Positions 45,423-54,741 are shown, counted from the stretch's first letter. The stretch: DNA of 64,000 nucleotides from Hyphomicrobium sp. NDB2Meth4 (GCF_900117445.1 NZ_FPEJ01000001.1:1044501-1108500); one strand, 5' to 3'. Numbers and translations are program-made. Notes: generated by a model not told the origin, from the letters alone.

Positions 45423-45956
45423 ATGACGTCCGGTCCAGACATCATCCTCGGCGTCTCGCGCGCCGCCGACGCTGTAAAGCAGCGCGACGCAGCAGCGCGC
45501 CTGGAGCGTCTCAGCCGTGCCGCGGCCAGCGAGATGGCGCACGCGGCGACCAGCGCGTCCGACCAGATCGCGGATTGGACGACCGAGCTGAAGCGCGCGG
45601 TCGCCAACGCGCCTGAGGCGCCGCGCGTTACCACGACCACCAAGAGCACCGCCACCGCCTCCGTCAGCGCGGATAAGACCAATACCGACGCCGACGCAAA
45701 GAAGGCCAACGACGTATACGTCCAGTTCGAGGCGCTGCTTCTGCAGAACATGGTCGAGACCATGCTGCCCAAGGAATCTGAGGCGATCTTCGGTCGCGGA
45801 ACCGCGGGCGAAATCTGGAAGTCGATGATGGCTGAGCAGATCGCCAAAGAGTTGGCTCGCACAGGCACCATCGGCATCGCGAAGCAAATCTCATCGGCTC
45901 AGTCGGTCTTGCAGGCCGCAGGCCACCACACGCAAACGAAGGTCGACGACGTATGA
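45423..45956 (+). CDS. Rod-binding protein, FlgJ N-terminal-domain type (CheL-like)
   Basis: 177 residues. After a variable, Ala/Thr-rich first half comes YVQFEALLLQNMVETMLPKE and GEIWKSMMAEQIAKELARTG, the rod-binding domain of FlgJ. The muramidase domain of enterobacterial FlgJ is absent, as usual in alphaproteobacteria, where the protein is sometimes named CheL. It caps the growing rod. The stop overlaps the next start by four bases. Confidence 0.85.
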   Translation: MTSGPDIILGVSRAADAVKQRDAAARLERLSRAAASEMAHAATSASDQIADWTTELKRAVANAPEAPRVTTTTKSTATASVSADKTNTDADAKKANDVYVQFEALLLQNMVETMLPKESEAIFGRGTAGEIWKSMMAEQIAKELARTGTIGIAKQISSAQSVLQAAGHHTQTKVDDV

Positions 45957-46351
45957 TGGCTCAGAGTTCACGTGATCACCGTTTTGCGGCGCGCAACGCA
46001 ATCGACAGGACGATGCAGCGCATCGAGGTTCTCGTCGATCGCGAAACCGAAGCGTTGCGCACCAGGGCCGCCATCGACCTCAAGGAATCGAACAATAATA
46101 AGAGCCAGGCCCTGCTCGAGCTTGGGCTCGCCGCCCGCTCGCTGGAAGGCATCGAGCTCGACTCCGATCTCGTCGCCCGCCTGCGCATGCTGCGCGGCAA
46201 GCTGGAAGCGAACCAGTCCATGCTGCGCCGTCACCTTGAAGCCGTGCGCGAGATCGCAGGGGTCGTCGCCGACACGATCCAGGATAGCGAGTGGGATGGA
46301 ACCTACTCGCAGCACGCAGGCTCCGGCGGCTACTATGGCGGCTATCGATGA
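45953..46351 (+). CDS. Helical flagellar-cluster protein, possible FlgN-type chaperone
   Basis: 132 residues, helical: IDRTMQRIEVLVDRETEALR, then LLELGLAARSLEGIELDSDL and LRGKLEANQSMLRRHLEAVR, ending in a Gly/Tyr-rich tail (SGGYYGGYR). The pattern resembles FlgN, the export chaperone of FlgK and FlgL, but lacks certain family proof. The start overlaps the rod-binding gene (ATGATGG) and its stop overlaps the next gene, so it is firmly in the operon. Confidence 0.65.
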   Translation: MMAQSSRDHRFAARNAIDRTMQRIEVLVDRETEALRTRAAIDLKESNNNKSQALLELGLAARSLEGIELDSDLVARLRMLRGKLEANQSMLRRHLEAVREIAGVVADTIQDSEWDGTYSQHAGSGGYYGGYR

Positions 46352-46839
46352 TCCGCCTCATCGCCACCGGGGTCTGGATCTGTCTGGTCACTGCGTTGTC
46401 GAGCTACGCGGCAACGCTCTGGCGCTCGCACAGCACGCCGGAGGCAGAGGCCCACAAGCTGATAACAGGGCTTGAGACGATGCAGACCGGCATGCTCAGC
46501 GTGCCGATCGTCGCCGGAGGAGCAATCCAGGGATACGTGCTCGCGCAATTCAATTTCGCGGTGCAATCGGACATCTTGAAGCGCATGTCCGTTGCCCCGG
46601 ATGCCTTCCTTGCCGATGCTGCATTCCGCTCTATTTACGCTGCAGATGCGGAGGCCATGCGCGGTGCGAAGAAGCAGGACCTGACGGCGCTGACGACAGC
46701 GATTGCCGGCCAGGTGAACCAGCGCTTCGGCGACGGCTTCGTCAAGGATGTGCTGATCGAGAAGTTCGCCTTTGTAGCCAAGAGCGAGGTACGCGAAGGC
46801 GCAAACCTCATGAAGGGCCAGCCCAACTTCTCGCGGTGA
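46348..46839 (+). CDS. Membrane-anchored flagellar-cluster protein, FliL-like layout
   Basis: 163 residues from the ATG that overlaps the preceding stop (ATGA); the longer frame upstream is shadow. One N-terminal membrane segment (LIATGVWICLVTALSSYAAT) is followed by an extracytoplasmic domain with YVLAQFNFAVQSDILKRM and an amphipathic helix, then GFVKDVLIEKFAFVAK. Layout recalls FliL, but the true fliL is at 59933. It may be a second stator-associated protein. It ends 15 bases from the convergent fliI gene. Confidence 0.65.
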   Translation: MIRLIATGVWICLVTALSSYAATLWRSHSTPEAEAHKLITGLETMQTGMLSVPIVAGGAIQGYVLAQFNFAVQSDILKRMSVAPDAFLADAAFRSIYAADAEAMRGAKKQDLTALTTAIAGQVNQRFGDGFVKDVLIEKFAFVAKSEVREGANLMKGQPNFSR

Positions 46840-46854
46840 GGCAATGGCCGCCGG

Positions 46855-48207
46855 TTACGACTGCAGCGCCCGCGCCATCTCCTGGAACGCATCCATGCTG
46901 GCCGGATCGCGCGGGCTTTGCTTCATCGCCTCGAACAGCTTCGGAACGATCTCTACCGCCTTATCGAGCTCCGGATCCGCGCCGCCACGATAGCCGCCCA
47001 TCAGGCGCAGATCGCGCGTGTCTTCGAACCGGGCGATCATGGCCCGCAGCTTCGACACCAGGTTCCGTTGTTCCGGCGTCCAGCCAAGCTGTGACAGACG
47101 TGAAATCGAGGCGAGGACGTTTACGGCGGGAAAACGCGCCTGGTCCGCAATAGCGCGGTCGAGCACGATGTGCCCATCGAGTGTACCGCGGATGCTGTCG
47201 GCCACTGGATCGTTGTGATCATCGCCATCCACCAGCACCGAATAGATCCCGGTAATAGAGCCGCTGCCTTCTTCGCCCGGCCCCGCGCGCTCCAACAGGG
47301 TCGGAAGATTGCTGAACACACTCGGCGTATAGCCGCGCGCAACCGGCGGCTCGCCCGCAGCCAACGCGACTTCGCGCGCCGCGTGCGCAAAGCGCGTCAC
47401 CGAATCGACGATGAGCAGCACGTTCTCGCCGCGATCGCGGAAGTACTCGGCAATCGCCGTTGCAGTTTTTGGCGCAAGACGACGCATCATCGGGCTCTCA
47501 TCGCCCGTGGAGACCACTGCTATCACGCGCTCGCGATGTTCACCGAGCGTATCTTCGAGGAATTCGCGCACCTCGCGACCGCGCTCGCCCACCAGAGCGA
47601 TGACGACGGTGTCGAACCCCTTCGCGCGCGAGAGCATGCCGAGCAGCGTAGACTTGCCCACGCCCGATCCTGCGAAGATGCCAATTCTCTGCCCGAAGCA
47701 AAGCGGCGTGAACAGGTCGATCACCCGCACGCCGGATTTGAACGGTTTCGCGATCCGCTGGCGTCGCAAAGGTGCGGGCGCATTTCTATCGGCAAGTACC
47801 GCGCTTTGCCCGTGCGCCAGCCCCGCGGCATCGCTCAGCGGGGCGCCGAGAGCATTGAAGATGTGCCCCTTCCACGAGGGATCGGGATAGAGAGCGGCCG
47901 GTCCCATGCGCCAGGCACGCGCGCCGAGCCCGGCAACGATCGGCTCATCGAACGTCTTGATGGTCACGCGCGCTTCATCGAGGCGGATCACCTCGCCCAG
48001 CTGCTTCTGCTCGCCGGCTTCCAGTCTCACCCGGTCCCCAAGCCTGACGAATGGCGACAGGCCGGATACGCAGCAAAATGCTGGTGTAACTTGGCTGATG
48101 GTGCCGCCGACCTGCACCAAGGGCTGCGTCGCGTTGGCCATCGACACGCGGTCGGCCAATGCATCGAGGCGGTTGCGCGCGCTCTCGCGGCCCGCTACCT
48201 CGCTCAC
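46855..48207 (-). CDS. fliI: Flagellar export ATPase FliI
   Basis: 450 residues. Walker A at 180-187 (GSGVGKST) follows VIDLFTPLCFGQRIGIFA; VGERGREVREFLED and LLIVDSVTRFAHA (Walker B) follow, with the RGYTPSVFSNLPTLLERAG block typical of FliI/YscN. It is the cytosolic hexameric ATPase of the flagellar export apparatus. The GTG start overlaps the flgF stop by four bases, so flgF and fliI are coupled. Confidence 0.96.
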   Translation of the reverse strand: MSEVAGRESARNRLDALADRVSMANATQPLVQVGGTISQVTPAFCCVSGLSPFVRLGDRVRLEAGEQKQLGEVIRLDEARVTIKTFDEPIVAGLGARAWRMGPAALYPDPSWKGHIFNALGAPLSDAAGLAHGQSAVLADRNAPAPLRRQRIAKPFKSGVRVIDLFTPLCFGQRIGIFAGSGVGKSTLLGMLSRAKGFDTVVIALVGERGREVREFLEDTLGEHRERVIAVVSTGDESPMMRRLAPKTATAIAEYFRDRGENVLLIVDSVTRFAHAAREVALAAGEPPVARGYTPSVFSNLPTLLERAGPGEEGSGSITGIYSVLVDGDDHNDPVADSIRGTLDGHIVLDRAIADQARFPAVNVLASISRLSQLGWTPEQRNLVSKLRAMIARFEDTRDLRLMGGYRGGADPELDKAVEIVPKLFEAMKQSPRDPASMDAFQEMARALQS

Positions 48208-48929
48208 GAGGTGGGCGCCAGCGCTTTAATCGCTTCTTTCAGCGAATCTTCCGACTGATTGATCGAGTTGGAGACAGAGTCGTAGCTGCGCGATGCCATG
48301 ATCAGCTGCGACATCTCCCACATCGGGTTGACGTTCGATCCCTCGATGTGACCCTGAATGACGCCGACGCGGTTGAAATCGAGCGCCGGCGCAGCGCCCT
48401 TATCAGGAATGACGCCCGAGTTATCGTAGCGTGACAGCGATGCGTCGGGTGCGATCGTAAATAGGCCGATTGCGCCGAGTTGCAGCCCGTTTTGCGTGAT
48501 CATGCCGTCGCTGGCAATCTTGACCGGACCGGCATTCGGATTGATGCGCAGCGGCGCACCGCCGACATCGAGCACCGGGTAACCGGCGACGGATTGCAGT
48601 TCGCCTTCGGGCGTCATCTGCATCCGACCGTCGCGGGTATAGACCGTACCGGCCGGCGTCTGCAGCCCGAGCCACGCATCGCCCTGCACCGCTACATCGA
48701 GCGGATTGCCTGTGTGGATGGTCTGCCCTGCTTCGCGCTTGATGAAAGCATCGCCCGTCGATGCAAATGCAACCTGCTCGTTCGCAGAGTTGCTCAGCAT
48801 CTGCTCGAACTTGATTTCCTCGCGGCGGAAGCCTGGCGTCGAAGCGTTGGCTACGTTGTTGGCTATCGTCTCGATGCGCTTCTGGAAGGCCATTTGCGAC
48901 GACAGTGCGACGTAGAGGCTTGATTGCAT
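48204..48929 (-). CDS. flgF: Flagellar proximal rod protein FlgF
   Basis: 241 residues with the rod-protein N-terminus (YVALSSQMAFQKRIETIANN and VANASTPGFRRE) and a FlgF-type middle (LDVAVQGDAWLGLQTPAGTV), ending in SYDSVSNSINQSEDSLKEAI. It is one of the proximal rod subunits. It lies between the DUF1217 gene and fliI on the minus strand, the same trio seen in other Rhizobiales. Confidence 0.94.
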   Translation of the reverse strand: MQSSLYVALSSQMAFQKRIETIANNVANASTPGFRREEIKFEQMLSNSANEQVAFASTGDAFIKREAGQTIHTGNPLDVAVQGDAWLGLQTPAGTVYTRDGRMQMTPEGELQSVAGYPVLDVGGAPLRINPNAGPVKIASDGMITQNGLQLGAIGLFTIAPDASLSRYDNSGVIPDKGAAPALDFNRVGVIQGHIEGSNVNPMWEMSQLIMASRSYDSVSNSINQSEDSLKEAIKALAPTS

Positions 48930-48932
48930 TCC

Positions 48933-49715
48933 TTAGGCCCCGCCCAGCTTGAGGTTCTGCAGGCTGTTTAGAAGGTCGTAGCTGATCCCCGCCTCGATCG
49001 GCTGCAACAGCGCAACGGCGGGGTTCGTCTCCGCGGCGGTCGAGTTCTCGACGTCCCACTTCGCCGAGAAACTGATCAGCATCTTCTGAATTTCCACGGG
49101 ATCCTGGAAGTCCTCGAGGTTCATGAACTTTTCCAGCATCTTCGCCTGCTGGTCGATGTCGAGCAGCGACATCGTCTCGGGCAGCCCATAGAGCGTTTGT
49201 GCAACTTTGAGTAGCGCCTTGTCTGCCAGGATGGAGTAGGCGCTCGTGATGTTCGAAGCGTTGCGTTCGAAATAGAGCGCCAGCCGCACGCCCTCGTTCT
49301 GCTCGCCGGCATCCTCTTCCAGCTGCTGGCGCATGTAGCGGTCGACGGTGCCCTGCTTTGCAGAGTTCCACGTCGTGGTCGTCTCGCCGTAGAGCTTGAA
49401 GTTGAAGGCCTTGGCAAATTCCTTGTAGCGCGAATCAGACAGCGTGTTTGCAAATGCCTTGTCCGCATCGACGCCCTCCGTCAGCACCTTGCGCATGAAT
49501 GCCTTGGCGTAGTCCATCTCCTCCAGGCCCCACGCCTTCATGGCGTACTTGAACAGCCTGTCGTCGGAGAGGAAGTCGTCGATCGACTTCACATTGCCGA
49601 TGTTTTCGAGGTAGTAGGCGGTCTCCCGCTCCACCTGAGGCTGCTCGGCTGTCGCCGACAGCGTCCGCTCCAGGTTCTGGCTGACCAGACGGTAATTCGC
49701 GAGGGTGGTGAGCAC
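48933..49715 (-). CDS. DUF1217 flagellar-cluster protein
   Basis: 260 residues from a GTG at 49715, which gives the family start VLTTLANYRLVSQNLERTLS; the longer frame to 49823 adds unrelated sequence. The body is helical (YYLENIGNVKSIDDFLSDDR, then YMRQQLEEDAGEQNEGVRLA) and matches DUF1217, found next to flgF and fliI in Rhizobiales. No enzyme motif is visible. A role in flagellar assembly is suggested by conservation of position. It is divergent from motA. Confidence 0.85.
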   Translation of the reverse strand: MLTTLANYRLVSQNLERTLSATAEQPQVERETAYYLENIGNVKSIDDFLSDDRLFKYAMKAWGLEEMDYAKAFMRKVLTEGVDADKAFANTLSDSRYKEFAKAFNFKLYGETTTTWNSAKQGTVDRYMRQQLEEDAGEQNEGVRLALYFERNASNITSAYSILADKALLKVAQTLYGLPETMSLLDIDQQAKMLEKFMNLEDFQDPVEIQKMLISFSAKWDVENSTAAETNPAVALLQPIEAGISYDLLNSLQNLKLGGA

Positions 49716-49875
49716 GATCTGGGTTCCAAATGAATGGGTGGCCGGAAAGCTGCACGAATTGGCTTTCGCGAAGCTGGTGGCCAAACCGCAATCTGGATCC
49801 CTGTGGCAGCCAGCTTCACGCAAGGAAGTGATGCTTCAACTCATAAGAGGATAAAATCACTTCGGATTCCCTGAC

Positions 49876-50766
49876 GTGACCATCGCGATTGGCCTGATCG
49901 TTACCCTCGCCTGCATGCTCGGTGGTTTCGTCGCCATGGGCGGGCACGTCGGCGTTATCTGGCAGCCGTGGGAGTTCGTCATCATCGGCGGCTCTGCCCT
50001 CGGCACGTTCATCGTTGCCAACCCGATGAAGACCATCAAGGACACCGGGGCCGGCATTAAGGAAGCGGTAACCGGCGATGCGCCGGGCCGCCAGCAGTAC
50101 CTTGAGGTTCTCGGCATCCTCTACTTCCTCATGCGCGAGCTTCGCTCAAAGCCCCGCAACGAGGTCGAGGAGCACATCGACAGCCCGGAGCAGTCCGCCC
50201 TGTTCCAGAAGTTCCCGTCCATCGCCGCCAACCGCGACCTGACGACGTTCATCTGCGATTACTTTCGTCTGATCATCATCGGCAACGCTCGCACCCACGA
50301 GATCGAGGCGCTGATGGATGAAGAGATCAACACCGTCCGCACCGACAAGACGAAGCCGTATCACGCGCTCGTAGCGGTGGGGGAAGGCCTGCCCGCCCTC
50401 GGCATCGTCGCCGCGGTCCTCGGCGTTGTGAAAGCCATGGGCGCGCTCGATGAATCGCCAGAAGTCCTGGGGCACCTCATCGGCGCCGCGCTTGTCGGCA
50501 CTTTCGCCGGCATTTTCATGTCGTACGCGGTGTTCACCCCGCTCGCGACCAAGATCAAGACGCTGCGCGAGAAGCAGCTGCGCTCCTACGTGATCGTCAA
50601 GCAGGCCCTGCTCGCCTTCATGAATGGCGCCATGCCGCAAGTCGCGCTCGAGCACGGCCGCAAGACCATCTCGGTCTATGAGCGCCCGTCAATCGACGAC
50701 GTGGAGCAGATCGCACTCAGCTCCAGCGGCGCCGGTGGGGAGACGGCGACTGCGGAGGCGGCCTGA
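49876..50766 (+). CDS. motA: Flagellar stator protein MotA
   Basis: 296 residues from a GTG. Four membrane helices: the first pair ([39 protein letters not shown]), and the second pair from [20 protein letters not shown] and [20 protein letters not shown]. The large cytosolic loop between carries charged residues that contact FliG. MotA forms the proton-driven stator with MotB, whose gene is not in this window. fliM begins three bases after the stop. Confidence 0.96.
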   Translation: MTIAIGLIVTLACMLGGFVAMGGHVGVIWQPWEFVIIGGSALGTFIVANPMKTIKDTGAGIKEAVTGDAPGRQQYLEVLGILYFLMRELRSKPRNEVEEHIDSPEQSALFQKFPSIAANRDLTTFICDYFRLIIIGNARTHEIEALMDEEINTVRTDKTKPYHALVAVGEGLPALGIVAAVLGVVKAMGALDESPEVLGHLIGAALVGTFAGIFMSYAVFTPLATKIKTLREKQLRSYVIVKQALLAFMNGAMPQVALEHGRKTISVYERPSIDDVEQIALSSSGAGGETATAEAA

Positions 50767-50769
50767 CGC

Positions 50770-51702
50770 ATGGCACAGCCCGCCGCCGCCACGCGTAAAA
50801 GCCTCGAAGGTTTGTTCGCGGGTCCCCAGGACCTCGTCGAACGCCTGCCGATGCTGCGCACCATCCTGCAGAAGGTGGCGAGCGATTGGGCCGATCAGTT
50901 CACCCATATCGTAACGAAGGCTCCTGAGGTCGTTCTGGTCGGCGTCGAAAGCGGCCCGGCCGATGCGATGATCGCCGGCACCGCCAACCAGGCCGTCGCC
51001 TGCGTCCTCGAAGCATCGAAATGGAACGCGCGTCTCATCCTGTGCGCCGACTACGAGTTCGTTTTCACCGTTGTTGAATTGCTGCTCGGTGGAGACGGCT
51101 CCGAGCCCGCACCGATGCCCGACCGGCCGCTCACCCGAACCGAATTGGGCCTGGCGCAGCTCGCTTTCACGCAGTTCGCCCATGCGCTGGAACAGGCGTT
51201 CTCGGTCGTTGCTCCCACCAATTTCCTCGTCGGTGAGGTAGCTCCCCGTGTCAGCTTCGAGGTGCTCGGGCGACTGACAGTCCCCCTCGTCGCCGCCAAA
51301 TATCACCTGTTCGCCGTTGGGCTCGGGGGCGGCGTCACGCTGCTGCTGTCGCAGTCGGTGCTGAGCCCGATGCGCAACGAGCTGTCACGCACTGCGGGTC
51401 CGGAATCTGTTCGCCCCGATCCTGCCTGGAGCCAGAAAATCCAGAGCGAGGTCTCGCGGGCGAGTGTCGGTCTCGTTGCTGTGCTGGACGAGCAGGAGCT
51501 GACGTTGGCCGATGTCGCCCGTTTCTCGGTCGGCCAGGTCCTCCCTTTGAGCGCCTCGCCCGAAGGTGTGCTCCGCGTCGAATGCAACGGCGAGGCTCTG
51601 CTCAACTGCGAGATCGGCAAGTCCAATGGTGCGTATGCGCTGCGCGTTCGCGACTTTATCGATCAGCATCAAGAGTTCATGGATGACATTCTCGCCGGCT
51701 GA
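50770..51702 (+). CDS. fliM: Flagellar motor switch protein FliM (divergent)
   Basis: 310 residues. The middle CheC-like domain and the C-terminal SpoA domain (ADVARFSVGQVLPLSASPEG, then VLRVECNGEALLNCEIGKSN) identify FliM. The N-terminus (AQPAAATRKSLEGLFAGPQD) lacks the EIDALL-type segment that binds phosphorylated CheY in enteric FliM. Order motA-fliM-fliN-fliG matches the Rhizobiales switch operon in part. Confidence 0.88.
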   Translation: MAQPAAATRKSLEGLFAGPQDLVERLPMLRTILQKVASDWADQFTHIVTKAPEVVLVGVESGPADAMIAGTANQAVACVLEASKWNARLILCADYEFVFTVVELLLGGDGSEPAPMPDRPLTRTELGLAQLAFTQFAHALEQAFSVVAPTNFLVGEVAPRVSFEVLGRLTVPLVAAKYHLFAVGLGGGVTLLLSQSVLSPMRNELSRTAGPESVRPDPAWSQKIQSEVSRASVGLVAVLDEQELTLADVARFSVGQVLPLSASPEGVLRVECNGEALLNCEIGKSNGAYALRVRDFIDQHQEFMDDILAG

Positions 51703-51740
51703 GGCTCAGCCGTGAACGAGACCCCGATCAAGGAAAGCGC

Positions 51741-52115
51741 ATGTCGAATTTCGATCCACTCAATCTGCAATCCGAAGGCGACCCTGCTGATGGTTATGGA
51801 AAAGCACCACCCGCGTATGCTGCCGCTCCCGCTGCAACATCCGCCGAGGGTCTGAGCCTCGATACCATCATGCGCATCCCTGTCACGGTGAAGATCGTGC
51901 TGGGATCTGCGTCGATGCCCGTCGCAGCGCTGATGAAGCTGGGTCGCGGCGCCTTGATCCCGCTCGACCGAAAGCTGGGCGAGCCGGTTGACGTCATCGT
52001 CAATGGGCGCGTCGTGGCGCGGGGTGAGGTGGTGGTCATGGACGATGACCCTTCGCGCCTGGGAATTTCGCTGACCGAGGTCGTCGGTCCGCCCGGCACC
52101 GAGACCATTGCTTAA
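51741..52115 (+). CDS. fliN: Flagellar motor switch protein FliN
   Basis: 124 residues: a disordered Ala/Pro-rich N-terminus, then the SpoA domain (IPVTVKIVLGSASMPVAALM, then PLDRKLGEPVDVIVNGRVVA and RLGISLTEVVG). FliN forms the lower C-ring with FliM. AAGGAAAG lies before the ATG. fliG follows after nine bases. Confidence 0.94.
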   Translation: MSNFDPLNLQSEGDPADGYGKAPPAYAAAPAATSAEGLSLDTIMRIPVTVKIVLGSASMPVAALMKLGRGALIPLDRKLGEPVDVIVNGRVVARGEVVVMDDDPSRLGISLTEVVGPPGTETIA

Positions 52116-52124
52116 CAACGCACC

Positions 52125-53153
52125 ATGAGCGCTTATTCCCAGCATCGCAGCAGTTCCAAGCGCAACGCGCTTTCCGGCCCTGAAAAGGTCGGCGTCCTGC
52201 TGCTTGCGCTCGGCAAGACGAAGGCCGCGCAACTACTGCGTCGTCTCGATCCCGAAGAGCTGCGCTTGCTGACGCGTTCCAGTGCACGCCTGCGCCCTGT
52301 CAGCTCCGACGAGGTAGAGGACCTCATCGAGGAGTTCGCTCAGAGCTTTACCGGGGGCATGGGATTTTCCGGTTCCGCCGATGAAGTGAAGAATCTGCTG
52401 GCGGATGTCATGTCGGCTGATGAAATCGCGCAGTACATGCGCGACCAGCCCAACGACACCCAGTCGGTGTGGGAGAAGCTCGTCCCGCTGCGCGACAATG
52501 TCTTGCAGTCGCTCATCATGAAAGAGCATCCGCAGACCATCGCCGTCATCCTTTCACGCATCGATTCGAACGTCGGCGCGCGCCTTCTGCGCTCGCTGGA
52601 GCCCGAGTTCCGTCATTCGCTCTTGCGTCGCATGCTCGGCCTCAGCGGCGTATCCGATAGCGCCATGACGGCAATCGAGAACGGCTTGCGTGACGACCTC
52701 ATGGCCACGATCGTTTCTTCGCCGAACCCCGAAACGCGCAGGACCATCGCCGGCATCTTGAATAAGCTCGATGGTTCGCAGGCAAACGAGATCCTGAAGA
52801 GCATCGCGGCAACGAGGCCGGAGGACGCCAACGAGCTCAAGAGCATGCTCTTCTCGTTCGCCGATATCGCCAATCTCAAGCCGCGCGCGCGTGGCCTCAT
52901 TCTCGAGAAGGTCCCGACCGAGCAAGTCGTGCTCGCCCTCAACGGCTCCGCCCCGGACCTGCAGGAAGCCGTTCTGTCGACGCTCACCTCGCGTGTCCGC
53001 CGCATGGTCGAAGCCGAGTTGGAGGCAGCACCTCCGGCACGGCAACGCGACATCGACGAGGCGCGGCGCGGCATCGTCGCCGTTGTTCTCGGACTCATGG
53101 CGCGTGGCGAGATCACGCTCGAAGATCGCGACAACGACAACGAATTTGATTGA
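52125..53153 (+). CDS. fliG: Flagellar motor switch protein FliG
   Basis: 342 residues with the three-domain FliG layout: N-terminal SGPEKVGVLLLALGKTKAAQ, the middle EHPQTIAVILSRIDSNVGAR, and the C-terminal torque helix region with LMFSFADIAN-type sequence (LKSMLFSFADIANLKPRARG). FliG links the MS ring and the C-ring and contacts MotA. The MS-ring gene fliF is not in the window. flhB starts eight bases downstream. Confidence 0.95.
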   Translation: MSAYSQHRSSSKRNALSGPEKVGVLLLALGKTKAAQLLRRLDPEELRLLTRSSARLRPVSSDEVEDLIEEFAQSFTGGMGFSGSADEVKNLLADVMSADEIAQYMRDQPNDTQSVWEKLVPLRDNVLQSLIMKEHPQTIAVILSRIDSNVGARLLRSLEPEFRHSLLRRMLGLSGVSDSAMTAIENGLRDDLMATIVSSPNPETRRTIAGILNKLDGSQANEILKSIAATRPEDANELKSMLFSFADIANLKPRARGLILEKVPTEQVVLALNGSAPDLQEAVLSTLTSRVRRMVEAELEAAPPARQRDIDEARRGIVAVVLGLMARGEITLEDRDNDNEFD

Positions 53154-53161
53154 CGCGCTGA

Positions 53162-54256
53162 ATGGCCGATAACGATCAGGACAAGGAAAGTAAAACAGAG
53201 GAAGCGACGGAGAAGAAGCTCCGCGACTCCATCGAGAAGGGCAGCGTGCCGTTCTCTAAGGAGCTTCCGACGTTCGCCTCACTGGTTGGCCTTCTGATCA
53301 TCACGAGCTTCTTCATCGTCGGCGGCGCGATCGAACTTGCCTCGTCGCTCAAGAGCTTCATCGACGATCCGGGCCGCTGGCCGCTGGAGAACACCGCCGA
53401 TGTCGTTCAGGTGTTCGGCGCGCTGAACCTCGACGCAGCCCGCGTCCTCGGACCGGCAGTCCTGGTGCTCGCCATCGCCGGTCTGGCAAGCTCCCTGTTC
53501 CAGAACTCACCCAATATCGTCTTCGATCGCATCCAGCCGCAGCTTTCCCGCCTATCGATCAAAGCCGGTTGGAAGCGGCTTTTCGGTGTCCAGGGCTGGG
53601 TCGAGTTTGCCAAGGGCGTGTTCAAGCTCGCAGCGCTTTCTGTCCTCGCCTACCTGATCGTTCGCGCCGCCCGCTATGACGTCTTCAACGCGATGTTCAT
53701 GTCGCCATACGCGCTGCCCGAGCTGCTCAAGAGCATGACGGTTCGCCTGTTCTTGTCTGTCGTGGCCGCGCTCGTCGTGCTCGTTGTTGCCGACCTCGTC
53801 TGGTCACGCGTGTTCTGGCGCCGCGAGCTGCGCATGACCAAGCAGGAGGTCAAGGACGAGCATAAGCAATCCGACGGCGACCCGATCATCAAGGCGAGGC
53901 TGCGCTCATTGGCCCGCGACCGCGCCCGCAAGCGCATGATTGCCCGCGTTCCACGCGCAACCGTCGTCATCGCCAACCCGACCCACTATGCCATCGCGCT
54001 GCGCTACGTCCGCACCGAGAGCCACGCGCCGCTCGTCGTCGCCAAGGGGCTGGACCTCGTCGCGCTAAAAATTCGCGCCGAAGCCGAACGCCATGGCATT
54101 CCAGTCGTTGAAGACAAGCTTCTCGCAAGGTCGCTGTACGATAAGGTCGAGGTCGATCAGCTCATCCCCCCGGAATTCTACAGGGCTGTTGCAAACGTGA
54201 TCCTATACATCATGTCCCGTGGCCGGCCTGCGCAGACAGGCGCTCCCATTCGATGA
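53162..54256 (+). CDS. flhB: Flagellar export specificity switch FlhB
   Basis: 364 residues. Starts with the charged TEEATEKKLRDSIEKGSVPF typical of FlhB, four membrane helices, then the cytosolic part with the autocleavage site Asn272-Pro273-Thr274-His275 in VIANPTHYAIALRY. Cleavage there switches export from rod/hook to filament substrates. The stop overlaps the next gene by four bases (ATGA). Confidence 0.96.
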   Translation: MADNDQDKESKTEEATEKKLRDSIEKGSVPFSKELPTFASLVGLLIITSFFIVGGAIELASSLKSFIDDPGRWPLENTADVVQVFGALNLDAARVLGPAVLVLAIAGLASSLFQNSPNIVFDRIQPQLSRLSIKAGWKRLFGVQGWVEFAKGVFKLAALSVLAYLIVRAARYDVFNAMFMSPYALPELLKSMTVRLFLSVVAALVVLVVADLVWSRVFWRRELRMTKQEVKDEHKQSDGDPIIKARLRSLARDRARKRMIARVPRATVVIANPTHYAIALRYVRTESHAPLVVAKGLDLVALKIRAEAERHGIPVVEDKLLARSLYDKVEVDQLIPPEFYRAVANVILYIMSRGRPAQTGAPIR

Positions 54257-54741
54257 TGAAGCAGACCAATAGATTCACCTACGAGCGCGAGCGTGCTTTG
54301 GGGCATGGCATCCGCGAGTTGGCCTCGGACCTGCGCCTCGTCGAGCCGGCCGACTACATAAACTTCGTGCGCACCGAGCGCTTCGCCAACATCGCCAATC
54401 TCATTGCGTCCTCGGCGGAGCTGTTCTTCAAGCCCGGAACCATATCGTTCGGCCATTCTGGCGACGTCGATGTCGGCTGGGACCACCCGCCCACGGTCGC
54501 GCTCGACATGGAATTCCGCCACATGTGCGTCAACGTTTATTTCCGCCTTGTGCTCGAAGCGCAACGCGCCGGCGTCGAGATCACGTATGTCGCGTTTGAA
54601 GGGGCCTCCGATGAGCCCGATGAGAACACGCGGCGGCTTGTTGAAGCCATTGCCGACGCCCGCCTGATGCCCGTCCCCGCCATCGACGACGCCCCCCTGC
54701 CGGCCGATGGTCAGGTCGCGACAAGCCTGGGACAAGCTTAA
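54253..54741 (+). CDS. Flagellar-cluster protein of unknown function
   Basis: 162 residues, soluble, no signal peptide. Helical first third (YERERALGHGIRELASDLRL, then INFVRTERFANIANLIASSA), then beta-rich sequence with GTISFGHSGDVDVGWDHPPT and MEFRHMCVNVYFRLVL. I do not recognise the family. The start is coupled to flhB (ATGATG overlapping TGA) and flgB follows, so it is embedded in the flagellar operon and probably a flagellar accessory or regulatory protein. Confidence 0.75.
   Translation: MMKQTNRFTYERERALGHGIRELASDLRLVEPADYINFVRTERFANIANLIASSAELFFKPGTISFGHSGDVDVGWDHPPTVALDMEFRHMCVNVYFRLVLEAQRAGVEITYVAFEGASDEPDENTRRLVEAIADARLMPVPAIDDAPLPADGQVATSLGQA

Noticed and set aside
47170-48258. 362-codon plus-strand frame
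   Set aside because: Antisense shadow of fliI.
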